Virus record (IMG/VR): IMGVR_UViG_3300027734_002590
Coordinates: 37,663-101,662 of that record
Reading direction: 5' to 3' (one strand)
From: a virus
Length of the DNA stretch: 64,000 bases
How positions within the stretch are numbered: the stretch's first letter is position 1; every line of letters starts with the position of its first letter. Made by a program: the position numbers and the translations under genes. Shown here piece by piece: positions 29,683-38,460 of this stretch. The notes under the pieces are model-generated. The model ran no database searches. It worked only from the letters and a program-made list of their open reading frames with translations, and had not been told where the DNA came from.

Positions 29683-30405
29683 ATGTTTACTATCACTTTC
29701 CTACAGGGCCTGGTAATAACCCTTATACTTACACATATTACTATAATCAGTGTAACACTTTACCTACATCGTTGTCAAGCACATAGGGGAATAGAGTTTC
29801 ACCCTATACTAAGTCATTTTATGCGCTTTTGGTTATGGTTAACCACTGGCATGACTACTAAGCAATGGGTAGCAATTCATCGCAAACATCATCAAAACAC
29901 AGATGTAGAAGGTGATCCACATAGCCCGCACGTATTTGGTATTTGGCAATTAGTATTTGGTGGGGTTAAGTTCTATAATCTTGCTGGCAAAGATGCACAC
30001 ATGGTTATGAAATACGGAGCAGGAACTCCTAAAGACTGGATCGAACGCAAACTATATACACCCCACCATCGTCTTGGAATTCTTGTAATGCTAGTTATAG
30101 ACCTATTGTTATTTGGGCCATGGGGATTTATAGTGTGGGGGTTTCAGATGATATGGATACCGTTCTGGGCCGCAGGATTTATTAACGGAATTGGACACTG
30201 GTGGGGTTATCGCAATGGCGAAACTAAAGATCACTCACACAATGTAAGTCCTTGGGGTATCTTAATTGGTGGAGAAGAACTACACAACAACCACCACTTG
30301 GACCCTGCTAATCCTAAACTAAGCCGTCGTTGGTTTGAGTTTGATATTGGTTGGATGTGGTTTAAAGTGTTTGAATTTTTAAGACTGGCAAAACTTAGAA
30401 CTTAA
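29683..30405 (+). CDS. Fatty acid desaturase (delta-9 acyl-CoA type)
   Basis: 240 aa, membrane protein with three histidine boxes: LHRCQAHRG, HRKHHQNTDVEGDPHSP and GGEELHNNHHLDP. These bind the di-iron centre of stearoyl-CoA-type desaturases. It introduces a double bond in membrane lipid acyl chains using host electron donors. The start lies downstream of a TAAGTA box. It could fluidise host membranes during infection. Confidence 0.92.
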   Translation: MFTITFLQGLVITLILTHITIISVTLYLHRCQAHRGIEFHPILSHFMRFWLWLTTGMTTKQWVAIHRKHHQNTDVEGDPHSPHVFGIWQLVFGGVKFYNLAGKDAHMVMKYGAGTPKDWIERKLYTPHHRLGILVMLVIDLLLFGPWGFIVWGFQMIWIPFWAAGFINGIGHWWGYRNGETKDHSHNVSPWGILIGGEELHNNHHLDPANPKLSRRWFEFDIGWMWFKVFEFLRLAKLRT

Positions 30406-32448
30406 TTATTTCTCATGTGCGACAAACTCGCCGTTCCAATTGTCGCCTAGATCTTGTTGTTTCATAAAGTCGCAACGTTCAATCCACATTTTATAGTACT
30501 TGTCCATTTGTCCGCCAAAGTTGCCTTTTAGTTTTTTACACATTGCCGCGGCTTCGTCAAACTTTTTCTGTTTGTACAAGGCATGCATCGCTTCGTGATG
30601 CTCTTTGTCTTTACTATAATCAACACCGCGTGTGCGTAGTGCTGTGTAGATCAAATCTGCTACTGTCTTACCTTTTGGTTGTAAGTTGTCTAACATTAGA
30701 TAGAAGAAGTCGTCTTTAGTACGATTGTAAGTTTCAGCACCGATGATACATAACACACCATAAGCCTTACAACGTGCTTCTAGTCGTGCCGCAGTACTAA
30801 CCATATCGCCTAAGATGTCATAGCTGTGTCGTTCTGTTGAACCCATTTCACCAATAAAGCCGATACCCGAGTTACAACCCCAACCCATTGCGGCTGGTGG
30901 TAAACCTTGTGCTTCCATTAGCTTAGTGTACTCGTCTACTTTGTCCAACATCTCTAGTCCCACTTTAACGATAGTACAAGCATGATTAGGATCTTCAATA
31001 GGGGCACCGTGTATATGCATACTTGCATCGCCTACATACTTGATAACCATACCTTTGTTGTCTAACATTGGTTGGCTAATAGCATCCATGTAACCGTTCA
31101 TGTACTTGCCAAGTCCAGCAACATCATCACCATAGTGTTCACCAATTGGTGTAAAACCACGCAAGTCACTAAACATAACTGATACGTCTTTACGTACACC
31201 ACGCTTGATTAAGTCTGGATCTTTTTGTAGTAACTCTACAACTTCCTTACTACAGTAGCCAGCAAACTGTTTCTTAATTGCCTGCTTCTGTAAGAACTCG
31301 CTTACAAACTTAACACCGTAAGCATGAAGCAGAATAAGAGTAGTACCCACAGCAATGGCAGTAATGTCAACAAGCCAAAGATCATGCGTGTAAACATACT
31401 GAGATAAAGGATACAAAACACCAAGAGCGATAACGCCACTAGCAAGTCCAACATAAGTCCACCTTGTTAAAAAGAGTAAAGCTATGCCCAATACTGCTAG
31501 GGCTATAATTTCTGCGCCATCTGCCCAATCAGGACGTTGTATAACAACTCCGTTCATCATGGTGCCTATAACAGCGGCTTGTACATCATGAGGCCATATT
31601 GCGCCTTTGCTTGTTGGTAATGGGTTACCGATACCTGCGGCTGTAGGTCCTACTATAACAATAGCACCTTCTAAATCTTTTGGTAAGTTAGTTAAACTAA
31701 AACTGCGATTCTGTTGACTCCAGTCAATCCACACACGACCTAGGTTGTCTGTAGTAACAGGACCAAACTTAGGTATACGCATTTTTTCAACTCCGCCTTC
31801 GAATAGTTTAACTTGGAAGGTTGTGTCGCCTGCGGCAACACGTAGAGTTTCTAAACTCATCGCCGGATATAGTTTGCCATCAACTGATACGATTAAAGGC
31901 ATACGGCGATTAACACCATCAATCTCTGGGAGTGTGTTTACAATGCCAACACCTGCCGCAGTATTTTCTAAACTTGGTATGTTAGCAATAAGTCCCGGAT
32001 ACTGTACTATTTGATCTAACCACTCTGGACCTAGTACAGCACTACCTGGTACACGCGGAGTATTTTTTGTTTTGTTACTAGGTACTGATCCTAGTACGAC
32101 TGGATAATGTTTAAGAGCGGTGGCCAGATCGCGATCCCCACCAGTACGATCGCGCTCAGCCATAAGCACATTGAGCACAACAAGGCCAGCATTGCGATGA
32201 TAAAGGTCTTCAATAATTTCAGCATAGTTAACCCTCGGTAGTGGCCATTGGCCGTATTTGTCTAAACTAGCTTCGTCAATGTTAACTGTGACAATGTTGT
32301 TAAATGTTGGAGCTTTGTTAATGATCAGTGTGTCAAAGTAGCGTAGTCTTACGCTTTCAACAAATGTAGGGTCTGCAATGCGTATGCCCAGTACTAACGC
32401 AAGGGTTAGTAGTGCAGTCCATGGGCTTAATAGAAGTTTTTTAAGCAT
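30406..32448 (-). CDS. CHASE2-domain class III adenylate cyclase
   Basis: 680 aa. N-terminal membrane helix, CHASE2 periplasmic sensor (about 30-300, e.g. VTVNIDEASLDKYGQWPLPR), a group of membrane helices near 305-385, and a cyclase domain from about 415. Metal aspartates are in VMFSDLRGFTPIGE and KYVGDASMHIHG; RHSYDILGDMVSTAARLEAR carries the Asp, and the Lys before YVGD completes the pair that selects ATP. So cAMP synthesis is predicted. A complete sensor cyclase is unusual in a phage. Near the curli module; the ATG is four bases after a TAAATA box. Confidence 0.92.
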   Translation of the reverse strand: MLKKLLLSPWTALLTLALVLGIRIADPTFVESVRLRYFDTLIINKAPTFNNIVTVNIDEASLDKYGQWPLPRVNYAEIIEDLYHRNAGLVVLNVLMAERDRTGGDRDLATALKHYPVVLGSVPSNKTKNTPRVPGSAVLGPEWLDQIVQYPGLIANIPSLENTAAGVGIVNTLPEIDGVNRRMPLIVSVDGKLYPAMSLETLRVAAGDTTFQVKLFEGGVEKMRIPKFGPVTTDNLGRVWIDWSQQNRSFSLTNLPKDLEGAIVIVGPTAAGIGNPLPTSKGAIWPHDVQAAVIGTMMNGVVIQRPDWADGAEIIALAVLGIALLFLTRWTYVGLASGVIALGVLYPLSQYVYTHDLWLVDITAIAVGTTLILLHAYGVKFVSEFLQKQAIKKQFAGYCSKEVVELLQKDPDLIKRGVRKDVSVMFSDLRGFTPIGEHYGDDVAGLGKYMNGYMDAISQPMLDNKGMVIKYVGDASMHIHGAPIEDPNHACTIVKVGLEMLDKVDEYTKLMEAQGLPPAAMGWGCNSGIGFIGEMGSTERHSYDILGDMVSTAARLEARCKAYGVLCIIGAETYNRTKDDFFYLMLDNLQPKGKTVADLIYTALRTRGVDYSKDKEHHEAMHALYKQKKFDEAAAMCKKLKGNFGGQMDKYYKMWIERCDFMKQQDLGDNWNGEFVAHEK

Positions 32449-32452
32449 GAAA

Positions 32453-32458
32453 TATTTA
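32453..32458 (-). promoter_or_regulatory. Late-type promoter, leaderless
   Basis: Minus strand GCTAAATATTTC then ATG at 32448: four-base gap. Confidence 0.6.
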
Positions 32459-32529
32459 GCTGGCTTATGTAGTAGGCCGCACCTATACTAGACCCAGCAT
32501 CTCCAGGATATTTTGGTATACTAAATGCC

Positions 32530-33558
32530 TTAAATGTTTTTGCGAGTAATTGTAGTCGGTTTCATTTCTATTAAATTATCTCTAAATATTTTCCAAGCCC
32601 GGGTCCAAGACCAACGTTGACTACCTTCTAGTACCCGATCTCTGTTTAGTCCAATACACCGATGCACAGCCGTTGCAAGATCTTCTTCTAAGAATCCTGT
32701 TACACCCGGCTCTACTACATCTTCCGGCCCCTGGCATGGGTAAGCCGCAACAGGTGTACCGCAGGCCATAGCTTCGATCATCACAATGCCAAATGTTTCC
32801 CAACGTGACGGAAATACAAATACATCGGCGTTGGCATAATATTCTGCTAGTTCTACCCCAGTTTTAAATCCCACAAATTCTACATCAGGATAGTCTTTTT
32901 CGTATTGTTCACGCATAGGGCCATCACCTACCATAATCTTACGACTCTTAGGATATTCAAGTTTAAAGAAATCTTCTAAGTTTTTCTCTTTACTTACACG
33001 ACTAACACATACAAGTACTTTCATATCGTTGTCTCTGTCTCTTAAGGCAGGAGAAAATATGCTACGATCCACTCCCCTAGTCCAGGGTATAACATCGCCA
33101 TCAAATCCATGATCACGTAACTCCTTTACCATAGTATCAGTAGTGGTCAATACCTTGCCACTGTGCTTATGGAACCAACGTACTAAAGGCCAAGTAAGAG
33201 CTTCAGGGATACCAAATAAGGCTCTAAGTCCTTCAGGGAACTTAGTATGATAAGCAGTATTGTACCGAAGATTATGTTTTGAAAGATATTTTCTAGCAGA
33301 CAGACCAATAGGACCCTCTGTGGCGATATGGATATAATCCGGACTGATCTCCTCAATCTTCTTGCCCATCGCCCTCGGATAGGCAATCTTGACTTCGTTG
33401 TAGCCAGGACAATCAAAGTAGCGGAAGTCCCCGGGAGTAATGTAAACAACGCGATAACCATCCAGAATCGCACAAGCCTCGATATTTTTGTAAGTTGTGA
33501 CAACGCCATTGATCTGCTCCGGTAAGTTATCTGTAATAATTAAAATCGTTTTTGTCAT
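32530..33558 (-). CDS. GT4 family glycosyltransferase
   Basis: 342 aa, GT-B fold. N-terminal domain INGVVTTYKNIEA; C-terminal nucleotide-sugar site VCVSRVSKEKNLEDFFKL, MVGDGPMREQYE and the E-x7-E motif in PSRWETFGIVMIEAMACGTP. Resembles GDP-mannose-dependent and sulfoquinovosyl-type lipid glycosyltransferases. It overlaps the ATP-grasp gene by ATGA and belongs to a trio with an LpxH-like phosphoesterase. Confidence 0.88.
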   Translation of the reverse strand: MTKTILIITDNLPEQINGVVTTYKNIEACAILDGYRVVYITPGDFRYFDCPGYNEVKIAYPRAMGKKIEEISPDYIHIATEGPIGLSARKYLSKHNLRYNTAYHTKFPEGLRALFGIPEALTWPLVRWFHKHSGKVLTTTDTMVKELRDHGFDGDVIPWTRGVDRSIFSPALRDRDNDMKVLVCVSRVSKEKNLEDFFKLEYPKSRKIMVGDGPMREQYEKDYPDVEFVGFKTGVELAEYYANADVFVFPSRWETFGIVMIEAMACGTPVAAYPCQGPEDVVEPGVTGFLEEDLATAVHRCIGLNRDRVLEGSQRWSWTRAWKIFRDNLIEMKPTTITRKNI

Positions 33559-34445
33559 TGAGTCTTTAGTTTTATAAAATCTACAATACGCTGAGCCATG
33601 TCCTGACCGCAGTACTGATCCATGCCTTCAAAGCCCGGGCTTGAATTGGCTTCACAGATCTTGTAGCCGTCCTTGTCAAATAGTAGATCTACACCTGCTA
33701 TTTGCAGGCCCAGCACACGGGCAGTTTCACGTGCCAAATAATCCACTTCGTCTGTAACTTCAAATAGTTCAGCAGTGCCGCCTTGACTGATGTTGGCACG
33801 AAAGTCGCCTTCAGTACCAATACGTTTCATAGCCACTACTGTCTTGCCTCCAATAACCCATACACGGAGATCCGTACCAGGTTGCGCATCCACAAACTCC
33901 TGTATGATCATGGTTTTCTTTAAACTGATACTAGATAACAAACTCATTAGGCTGATAAAGTCTTTTTTGGTTTGACACAAATGCACAGTTTTGCCCTTGC
34001 TACCGCTAGTGGCCTTGACCACACAAGGAAACCCAATTTCTTTTTCAATCAGCTCAACATCGACATCTCCGTTAACCAATATGGTTTTTGGAATGGGCAA
34101 ATTTTCTTTAACTAATAATTGACTAGTCAATAACTTGTCGGACACACGACTTATACTGTCGGCGTCGTTGTATACAGGAATACCAAATTTTTCAATTTGT
34201 CGCATTACTGAACGTGTGAAATAGTTAGTACCAGCACCTGTCCTACTTAGCACTAGATCTGGTAGTTCAATCTTTTCACCTTTGTAACGTATGCTTTTAG
34301 AACTGCTACGACTCACAATAATATCAAAATATTTAGGTTCAAGAACACGACCTTGCATGCCATTCTTTTCTAAACATTTCAATAGCTGTTGATTTTCGTA
34401 TGCATCAATACCTGAAGCATAATGCAAGATCCATACTTGTTTCAT
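33555..34445 (-). CDS. RimK/LysX-type ATP-grasp ligase
   Basis: 296 aa from the ATG at 34445. ATP-grasp landmarks: SDKLLTSQLLVKENLPIPKT, FPCVVKATSGSKGKTVHL (ATP-binding loop), IIQEFVDAQPGTDLRVWVIG and YKICEANSSPGFEGMDQY (metal site). RimK-like enzymes add amino acids, often glutamate, to proteins or cofactors. In a phage it could modify S6-like ribosomal proteins or peptides. Overlaps the small acidic gene upstream; substrate unknown. Confidence 0.87.
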   Translation of the reverse strand: MKQVWILHYASGIDAYENQQLLKCLEKNGMQGRVLEPKYFDIIVSRSSSKSIRYKGEKIELPDLVLSRTGAGTNYFTRSVMRQIEKFGIPVYNDADSISRVSDKLLTSQLLVKENLPIPKTILVNGDVDVELIEKEIGFPCVVKATSGSKGKTVHLCQTKKDFISLMSLLSSISLKKTMIIQEFVDAQPGTDLRVWVIGGKTVVAMKRIGTEGDFRANISQGGTAELFEVTDEVDYLARETARVLGLQIAGVDLLFDKDGYKICEANSSPGFEGMDQYCGQDMAQRIVDFIKLKTQ

Positions 34446-34452
34446 TATAGAT

Positions 34453-34602
34453 TTACTCAGTTGTATCTTCTTCGTCTTCAACTAAGTCGTCAAAGTCTTC
34501 GGGTAGATCTTCTTCGTCTACGGGTGCTACTACACCAGGCTGAGCAGGTGGGGTAAACATACTGAACCAAGCAAACGGATTAAAAATATTAAACCACATC
34601 AT
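34453..34602 (-). CDS. Small acidic-tail protein, 49 aa
   Basis: Starts MMWFNIFNPFAWFSMFTPPA, then a Pro-rich link and a strongly acidic C-terminus. The acidic tail (glutamate/aspartate-rich) could be a substrate for or partner of the adjacent ATP-grasp enzyme, which is inference only. Start overlaps the end of the LpxH-like gene; GGAGAAAG precedes it. Confidence 0.55.
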   Translation of the reverse strand: MMWFNIFNPFAWFSMFTPPAQPGVVAPVDEEDLPEDFDDLVEDEEDTTE

Positions 34603-35350
34603 CTTTCTCCTTTGTCCATGTAATTATCTCCCAGCGGCCGTCATGGTGCTCAACTAAGGCTGTGCATGATTCGACCCAGTCCCCGTCATTCATGTATGTG
34701 ATGCCATTGATATCTTTGATCTCTGCGTGATGTATGTGTCCACATATAACACCATCGTATCCACGCTTCTTGCAATAGCCTGCTAGATTCTTTTCAAATT
34801 GAAACATAAAGTCACTGGCCTTCTTGACTCTATGCTTGAGATATTTACTAAGGCTCCAGTATCCAAAGCCTAATTTATGACGCACCCAATTGAACTTGCT
34901 GTTCCAGTCTAATACTAGGTCATATAACTTATCACCAAGAAATGCAAGCCAAGGAGCAAGACGAGTAATACCGTCAAATAGATCACCATGTGTAACCAAA
35001 TAGTGTTTGCCATCTGCACCTATATGTTCTGTTTGATTTTGTATTTCAATAAGGCCAAATGAGAAACCATATGGTATCATTGGTCTTAAAAACTCATCGT
35101 GATTACCTGCTATGAATACCACACGAGTTCCACGTTTGGCATGACCAAGTACACGTCGAACTACATTGGTATGACTTTGTTTCCAACGCCATTTGTTTTG
35201 TTGTATCTTCCATGCGTCAATGATATCACCAACAAGATAAAGTGTATCGCATGTGTTGTGTTTGAGGAAGTTGTTGAGCTTGTCTGCTTGACAATCTCGT
35301 GTGCCTAAGTGTACATCAGAAATAAAAATGCTACGATAAGTTTTCTGCAT
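34589..35350 (-). CDS. LpxH-like UDP-2,3-diacylglucosamine hydrolase family phosphoesterase
   Basis: 253 aa calcineurin-like enzyme: SIFISDVHLGTRDCQADKLN, LYLVGDIIDAWK, VVFIAGNHDEFLRP, LVTHGDLFDG and GVICGHIHHAEIKD. This spacing and HGD motif match the LpxH/UDP-diacylglucosamine pyrophosphatase family. Acts on lipid A precursor or a related phospho-lipid. In bacteria such genes often neighbour a GT4 gene, as here. Leaderless promoter, ATG five bases after TAAATA. Confidence 0.85.
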   Translation of the reverse strand: MQKTYRSIFISDVHLGTRDCQADKLNNFLKHNTCDTLYLVGDIIDAWKIQQNKWRWKQSHTNVVRRVLGHAKRGTRVVFIAGNHDEFLRPMIPYGFSFGLIEIQNQTEHIGADGKHYLVTHGDLFDGITRLAPWLAFLGDKLYDLVLDWNSKFNWVRHKLGFGYWSLSKYLKHRVKKASDFMFQFEKNLAGYCKKRGYDGVICGHIHHAEIKDINGITYMNDGDWVESCTALVEHHDGRWEIITWTKEKDDVV

Positions 35351-35355
35351 AGCAG

Positions 35356-35361
35356 TATTTA
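35356..35361 (-). promoter_or_regulatory. Late-type promoter, leaderless
   Basis: Minus strand GATAAATACTGCT then ATG at 35350: five-base gap. Confidence 0.65.
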
Positions 35362-35394
35362 TCGTAGCATGGTGTGTGTAATGTTACAGTTGTA

Positions 35395-35553
35395 TTAAAT
35401 CTGTACCAAGGTCCATTTACGTGTAAATGGTTTGCCTTCGGCCTTGTGTTTCAGTATCTTAGCGAACTCTTTTTTACGCAGTTCGGAAACCGTTTCTGTA
35501 TCATGGTCGACGCAAGCCCTGTACAGTTTAGCTAATAGCTTTTGCTGTTTCAT
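35395..35553 (-). CDS. Small basic protein, 52 aa
   Basis: [20 protein letters not shown] at the start; ends [12 protein letters not shown]. Basic and helical. A very strong ribosome site (AGGAGGACACAACC) precedes the ATG and a TAAATA box lies at 35574-35579. Function unknown. Confidence 0.7.
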   Translation of the reverse strand: MKQQKLLAKLYRACVDHDTETVSELRKKEFAKILKHKAEGKPFTRKWTLVQI

Positions 35554-35573
35554 GGTTGTGTCCTCCTGACAAA

Positions 35574-35579
35574 TATTTA
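35574..35579 (-). promoter_or_regulatory. Late-type TAAATA promoter element with leader
   Basis: Minus strand ACTAAATATTTG about 20 bases upstream of the ATG at 35553. Confidence 0.5.
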
Positions 35580-35584
35580 GTCAT

Positions 35585-35606
35585 AAAAAATGGAACTTGC
35601 GTTCCA
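35585..35606 (-). terminator. Intrinsic terminator after the curli operon
   Basis: Minus strand TGGAAC-GCAA-GTTCCA followed by TTTTTT. Lies downstream of the 52-aa membrane gene that closes the curli operon. Confidence 0.8.
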
Positions 35607-35655
35607 CTGTGGATTACGGATTCCCACGACACCTTATCTTGTGCCCGTACTTTAT

Positions 35656-35814
35656 TTATCTCAAAAATTTAGATAAAACCCATAATATCGGAAACCACCC
35701 CAACATCAGTACAGGTGCCAGGATCATTCCTTGTATAAGTTTGGCTCGTTGTTCTGCTTCACGTTCTTTAGTTCTTTGGCGTTCATATTCTATTTGTTGT
35801 TGGGTTGAATACAT
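35656..35814 (-). CDS. Small membrane protein at the end of the curli operon, 52 aa
   Basis: Charged Gln/Glu/Arg-rich N-terminus (MYSTQQQIEYERQRTKEREA) and a C-terminal membrane helix (MILAPVLMLGWFPILWVL). It starts two bases from the stop of the large curlin-repeat gene, so it is in the same unit. Function unknown. Confidence 0.6.
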   Translation of the reverse strand: MYSTQQQIEYERQRTKEREAEQRAKLIQGMILAPVLMLGWFPILWVLSKFLR

Positions 35815-35815
35815 A

Positions 35816-37177
35816 TTAATATCCTTGTCTTATTGTGATAGGGGCACACCCGCCTGCTGTGGCACATGATGTAGTAACACTTACATTTTGTCCACCGTTT
35901 TGTTGTAGAATAACACTTGCTGGCCCTCCAGCATTTGTTAAGTCTAACGTAGCTCGGTTAGCTAACGAGCCTTCCTGTACAGCACTAATGCTATTGCTAT
36001 TGCCAGTTAATTTGTTTTCTAAGTAATGTTGACCTGTACCTTTTTGTATGGCTTCGACAGTATTGTTGTTGCCTGCAATACTATTAAACATTATTTTATT
36101 ACCGTTATCTGTCTGTCGGGCTGTAACACTATTTTGATTACCATTTATAGTGGTTTCTATGTAGTGTCCACCAACTCCGCCTGTGTTGCTTTGCTGTGTA
36201 GTTAATGTATTATTAGATCCGTTGATATCTACATTTTGATAGTGTCCGTTCCCGCCTGAAGCAGAGCCCTGTGTTGTCCGTGCTTGGTTAATATTAAGTG
36301 TATTACTATCCCCAACTACATTAAAATTAACTTCATTTTGACCTATTCCGCTTACACCTTGATTTAACGTAATGCTGTTAGAGCTACCTTGTATTGTAGC
36401 GTACTGAGTTCCGTTACCACCAATAAGGTTTTTACCTCCGGTCTGATTTATGGTCACAGTATTGTTATTACCACTAACTTGATCAATGTAAATTTTATTG
36501 CCATCTGCAACTGTTTTATTTGCCCAAGCAGTTACTTTATTTTGTTGAGAGGTAGTTATTGTAGTTGTTTCGGTAAATGTCATAGTACCGGCTGTACCGC
36601 CACCGATAGTAACATAAGTCGGATATTGAGGAGGCGGTGGCGTTGCAGGTTGTGCTGTTTGGCCTGCGGCTAATGGAGTTGTGCTTCCGTTGGTTGCGTA
36701 TGCGTTGACTTGTGCCACTGTTGGGTTCAATGTGCCAGTCCACGATACACCGTTGGTGTTAGAAAACCCCTGAGTCATACTAAACAACTGTCCAGTGTCG
36801 TTATCATTTCCAACGAAGAAGAAATAGTCTGCACCCATATTGATAATATGTCCAGTACCCATAACTGCCTTTTGTGTTCCGTTAGCAGTATATTGAATTG
36901 CGTTCCACGGATTAGTAGAATCCCCAGTTGCTACAAATTTAACATAGTCTCCAGCACCCCAGGTTAGCTGTCCGTTATACCAAGGAATCATATATGCGGT
37001 TCCAGGATTTTTACTATAGATTTGGCAAGTTGCTGTTTGTGTACACGCCTGCACATTCCATTGGCTATCTGCTATTTGTGCTTGTCCAAACTTTAAATCA
37101 GCCAAGCCAGATGCTTGACTGTATGCAGTAATGCATAACATACACAGTATGAAGAAAAGCAGGATAGAACGTTTCAT
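35816..37177 (-). CDS. Large curlin-repeat protein with N-terminal extra domain
   Basis: 453 aa with signal peptide (cleavage near AYSQA). Residues 25-200 form a non-repeated domain; residues 230-440 carry about eight curlin-type repeats with the pattern G-x-N-N-x-V-x-I-x-Q (e.g. VSGNNNTVTINQTG, VGDSNTLNINQ, IAGNNNTVEAIQKG). Curlin repeats stack into beta-solenoid amyloid. Larger than CsgA/CsgB (about 150 aa); the extra domain may cap, anchor or bind. It overlaps the FecR gene's stop by one base and would be exported through CsgG. Confidence 0.85.
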   Translation of the reverse strand: MKRSILLFFILCMLCITAYSQASGLADLKFGQAQIADSQWNVQACTQTATCQIYSKNPGTAYMIPWYNGQLTWGAGDYVKFVATGDSTNPWNAIQYTANGTQKAVMGTGHIINMGADYFFFVGNDNDTGQLFSMTQGFSNTNGVSWTGTLNPTVAQVNAYATNGSTTPLAAGQTAQPATPPPPQYPTYVTIGGGTAGTMTFTETTTITTSQQNKVTAWANKTVADGNKIYIDQVSGNNNTVTINQTGGKNLIGGNGTQYATIQGSSNSITLNQGVSGIGQNEVNFNVVGDSNTLNINQARTTQGSASGGNGHYQNVDINGSNNTLTTQQSNTGGVGGHYIETTINGNQNSVTARQTDNGNKIMFNSIAGNNNTVEAIQKGTGQHYLENKLTGNSNSISAVQEGSLANRATLDLTNAGGPASVILQQNGGQNVSVTTSCATAGGCAPITIRQGY

Positions 37178-38286
37178 TATTTTTGTGTTAATGATATTAT
37201 GGTATTGTTACCTTGATTAACACGGTTCTTAAATTCAATATTATTTTGTGTCATATATAATGTTGAATTTTGAGTTTGAGGTGTTGTTATACACATACGA
37301 TCAGCACCGTTATCACGACATAGTGTAACTGTCGGATCGTCCTTGGTAACAATGATGCCACTGGCTTTTTTATAGTCAGGCAACATACTGTCAACTTCTT
37401 CTAGCAATTTTTCATTAAGGGCATTACCAACCATGTCAAACATATTGGCTAGAAAATTATTATCTAAAAAATTACGACTAAGTTTGTCTTGGAAGAATTG
37501 ACGAGCACTATCATCTAGCGCATTAGTAAGTCCTTGCTCTTTTAGGAAATCAACATCCAACGGACCACGCATATCTCTACGTTGGTCTTTGTTATTGTCT
37601 TTTTTCATTTCATCAGGAGTTGATATTAATAAACTTTCAATAGCATTTTCGCTAAGGTTTAATGTTACAGGTTTACTAGGAGGAGAGCTACGACTGTTTA
37701 CTTTAGTTGCTTGAAATGGTTGATTTAGGATAACCATTCCAGCATCTGTTTCTACGCTGATCTCTCCTGTATGACAACTTGACTCAATGTCTTTAATTGA
37801 TCGTGTAGTTCTATTTGTGGGACAGCTGGGCAACAATATAACTGTTGACTGTCCGAGTTCGTCTACTGAGGCTGTGAAGTCTGTGCCACGTACAGAGATA
37901 GTTGCTGTTGGGGTATTAAGTGCTACGTTCTGTGGGCTGTTCTTGGCAATCTGTCCACTAGCATAACGAACAGTACCTAATGCCATCTTAGCACTTAGTT
38001 TACCGCTTTTACTTTTTGGATCGTAGACAAAATCGTCAATTACAAGTTTACTATTTTCGTTAACTTGAACTTTTGTATCATCTTGGAAAGTTATTCCTAA
38101 TTTTCCCGACTGCGTTCTGATCGAGTCGTTCATCTCCACTCCTGTGCCCTTGGCGCCCGTTAGTGTTTGTTTGTCCCGCTGGATGCTGGCCGGTGTGTTG
38201 ACCTGCTCGGTTACTGTTCCGACTGCGGCGCGACTCAACGAGGTACTTAGCAACAGCGAGCATAGTACGACTATCCATGTTTTCAT
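37177..38286 (-). CDS. FecR-domain exported protein with C-terminal curlin-like repeat
   Basis: 369 aa with signal peptide (ends LSRAAVGT). FecR-type beta region about 50-170: KLGITFQDDTKVQVNENSKL, GKLSAKMALGTVRYASGQIA, NTPTATISVRGTDFTASVDE. A helical middle follows, and the C-terminal ~30 residues (FKNRVNQGNNTIISLTQK) look like one curlin repeat. FecR domains relay signals or bind murein/surface polymers. The repeat end suggests co-assembly with the fibre. Same operon as the curlin genes. Confidence 0.8.
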   Translation of the reverse strand: MKTWIVVLCSLLLSTSLSRAAVGTVTEQVNTPASIQRDKQTLTGAKGTGVEMNDSIRTQSGKLGITFQDDTKVQVNENSKLVIDDFVYDPKSKSGKLSAKMALGTVRYASGQIAKNSPQNVALNTPTATISVRGTDFTASVDELGQSTVILLPSCPTNRTTRSIKDIESSCHTGEISVETDAGMVILNQPFQATKVNSRSSPPSKPVTLNLSENAIESLLISTPDEMKKDNNKDQRRDMRGPLDVDFLKEQGLTNALDDSARQFFQDKLSRNFLDNNFLANMFDMVGNALNEKLLEEVDSMLPDYKKASGIIVTKDDPTVTLCRDNGADRMCITTPQTQNSTLYMTQNNIEFKNRVNQGNNTIISLTQK

Positions 38287-38459
38287 TCTTCACCTTTTTC
38301 GAACCAGGTATATTTTTGCAATTCTCTCATGATATTGTCGCCCGTTGTACCATACTGTTTGGCCGCAAATTCTACAAACGAGCACCAGTCACGGAGGTAG
38401 TCTGGATTGCCCTGCATCCATGCCTGGTACATGTGCTGTAGTGTACGCAAGTCTATCAT
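38283..38459 (-). CDS. Small protein in the curli operon, 58 aa
   Basis: MIDLRTLQHMYQAWMQGNPD at the start, helical, acidic/aromatic. No signal peptide, so cytoplasmic. ATG lies one base after the stop of the curlin gene and its TGA overlaps the FecR start. Helper of unknown function. Confidence 0.65.
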   Translation of the reverse strand: MIDLRTLQHMYQAWMQGNPDYLRDWCSFVEFAAKQYGTTGDNIMRELQKYTWFEKGEE

Positions 38460-38460
38460 G

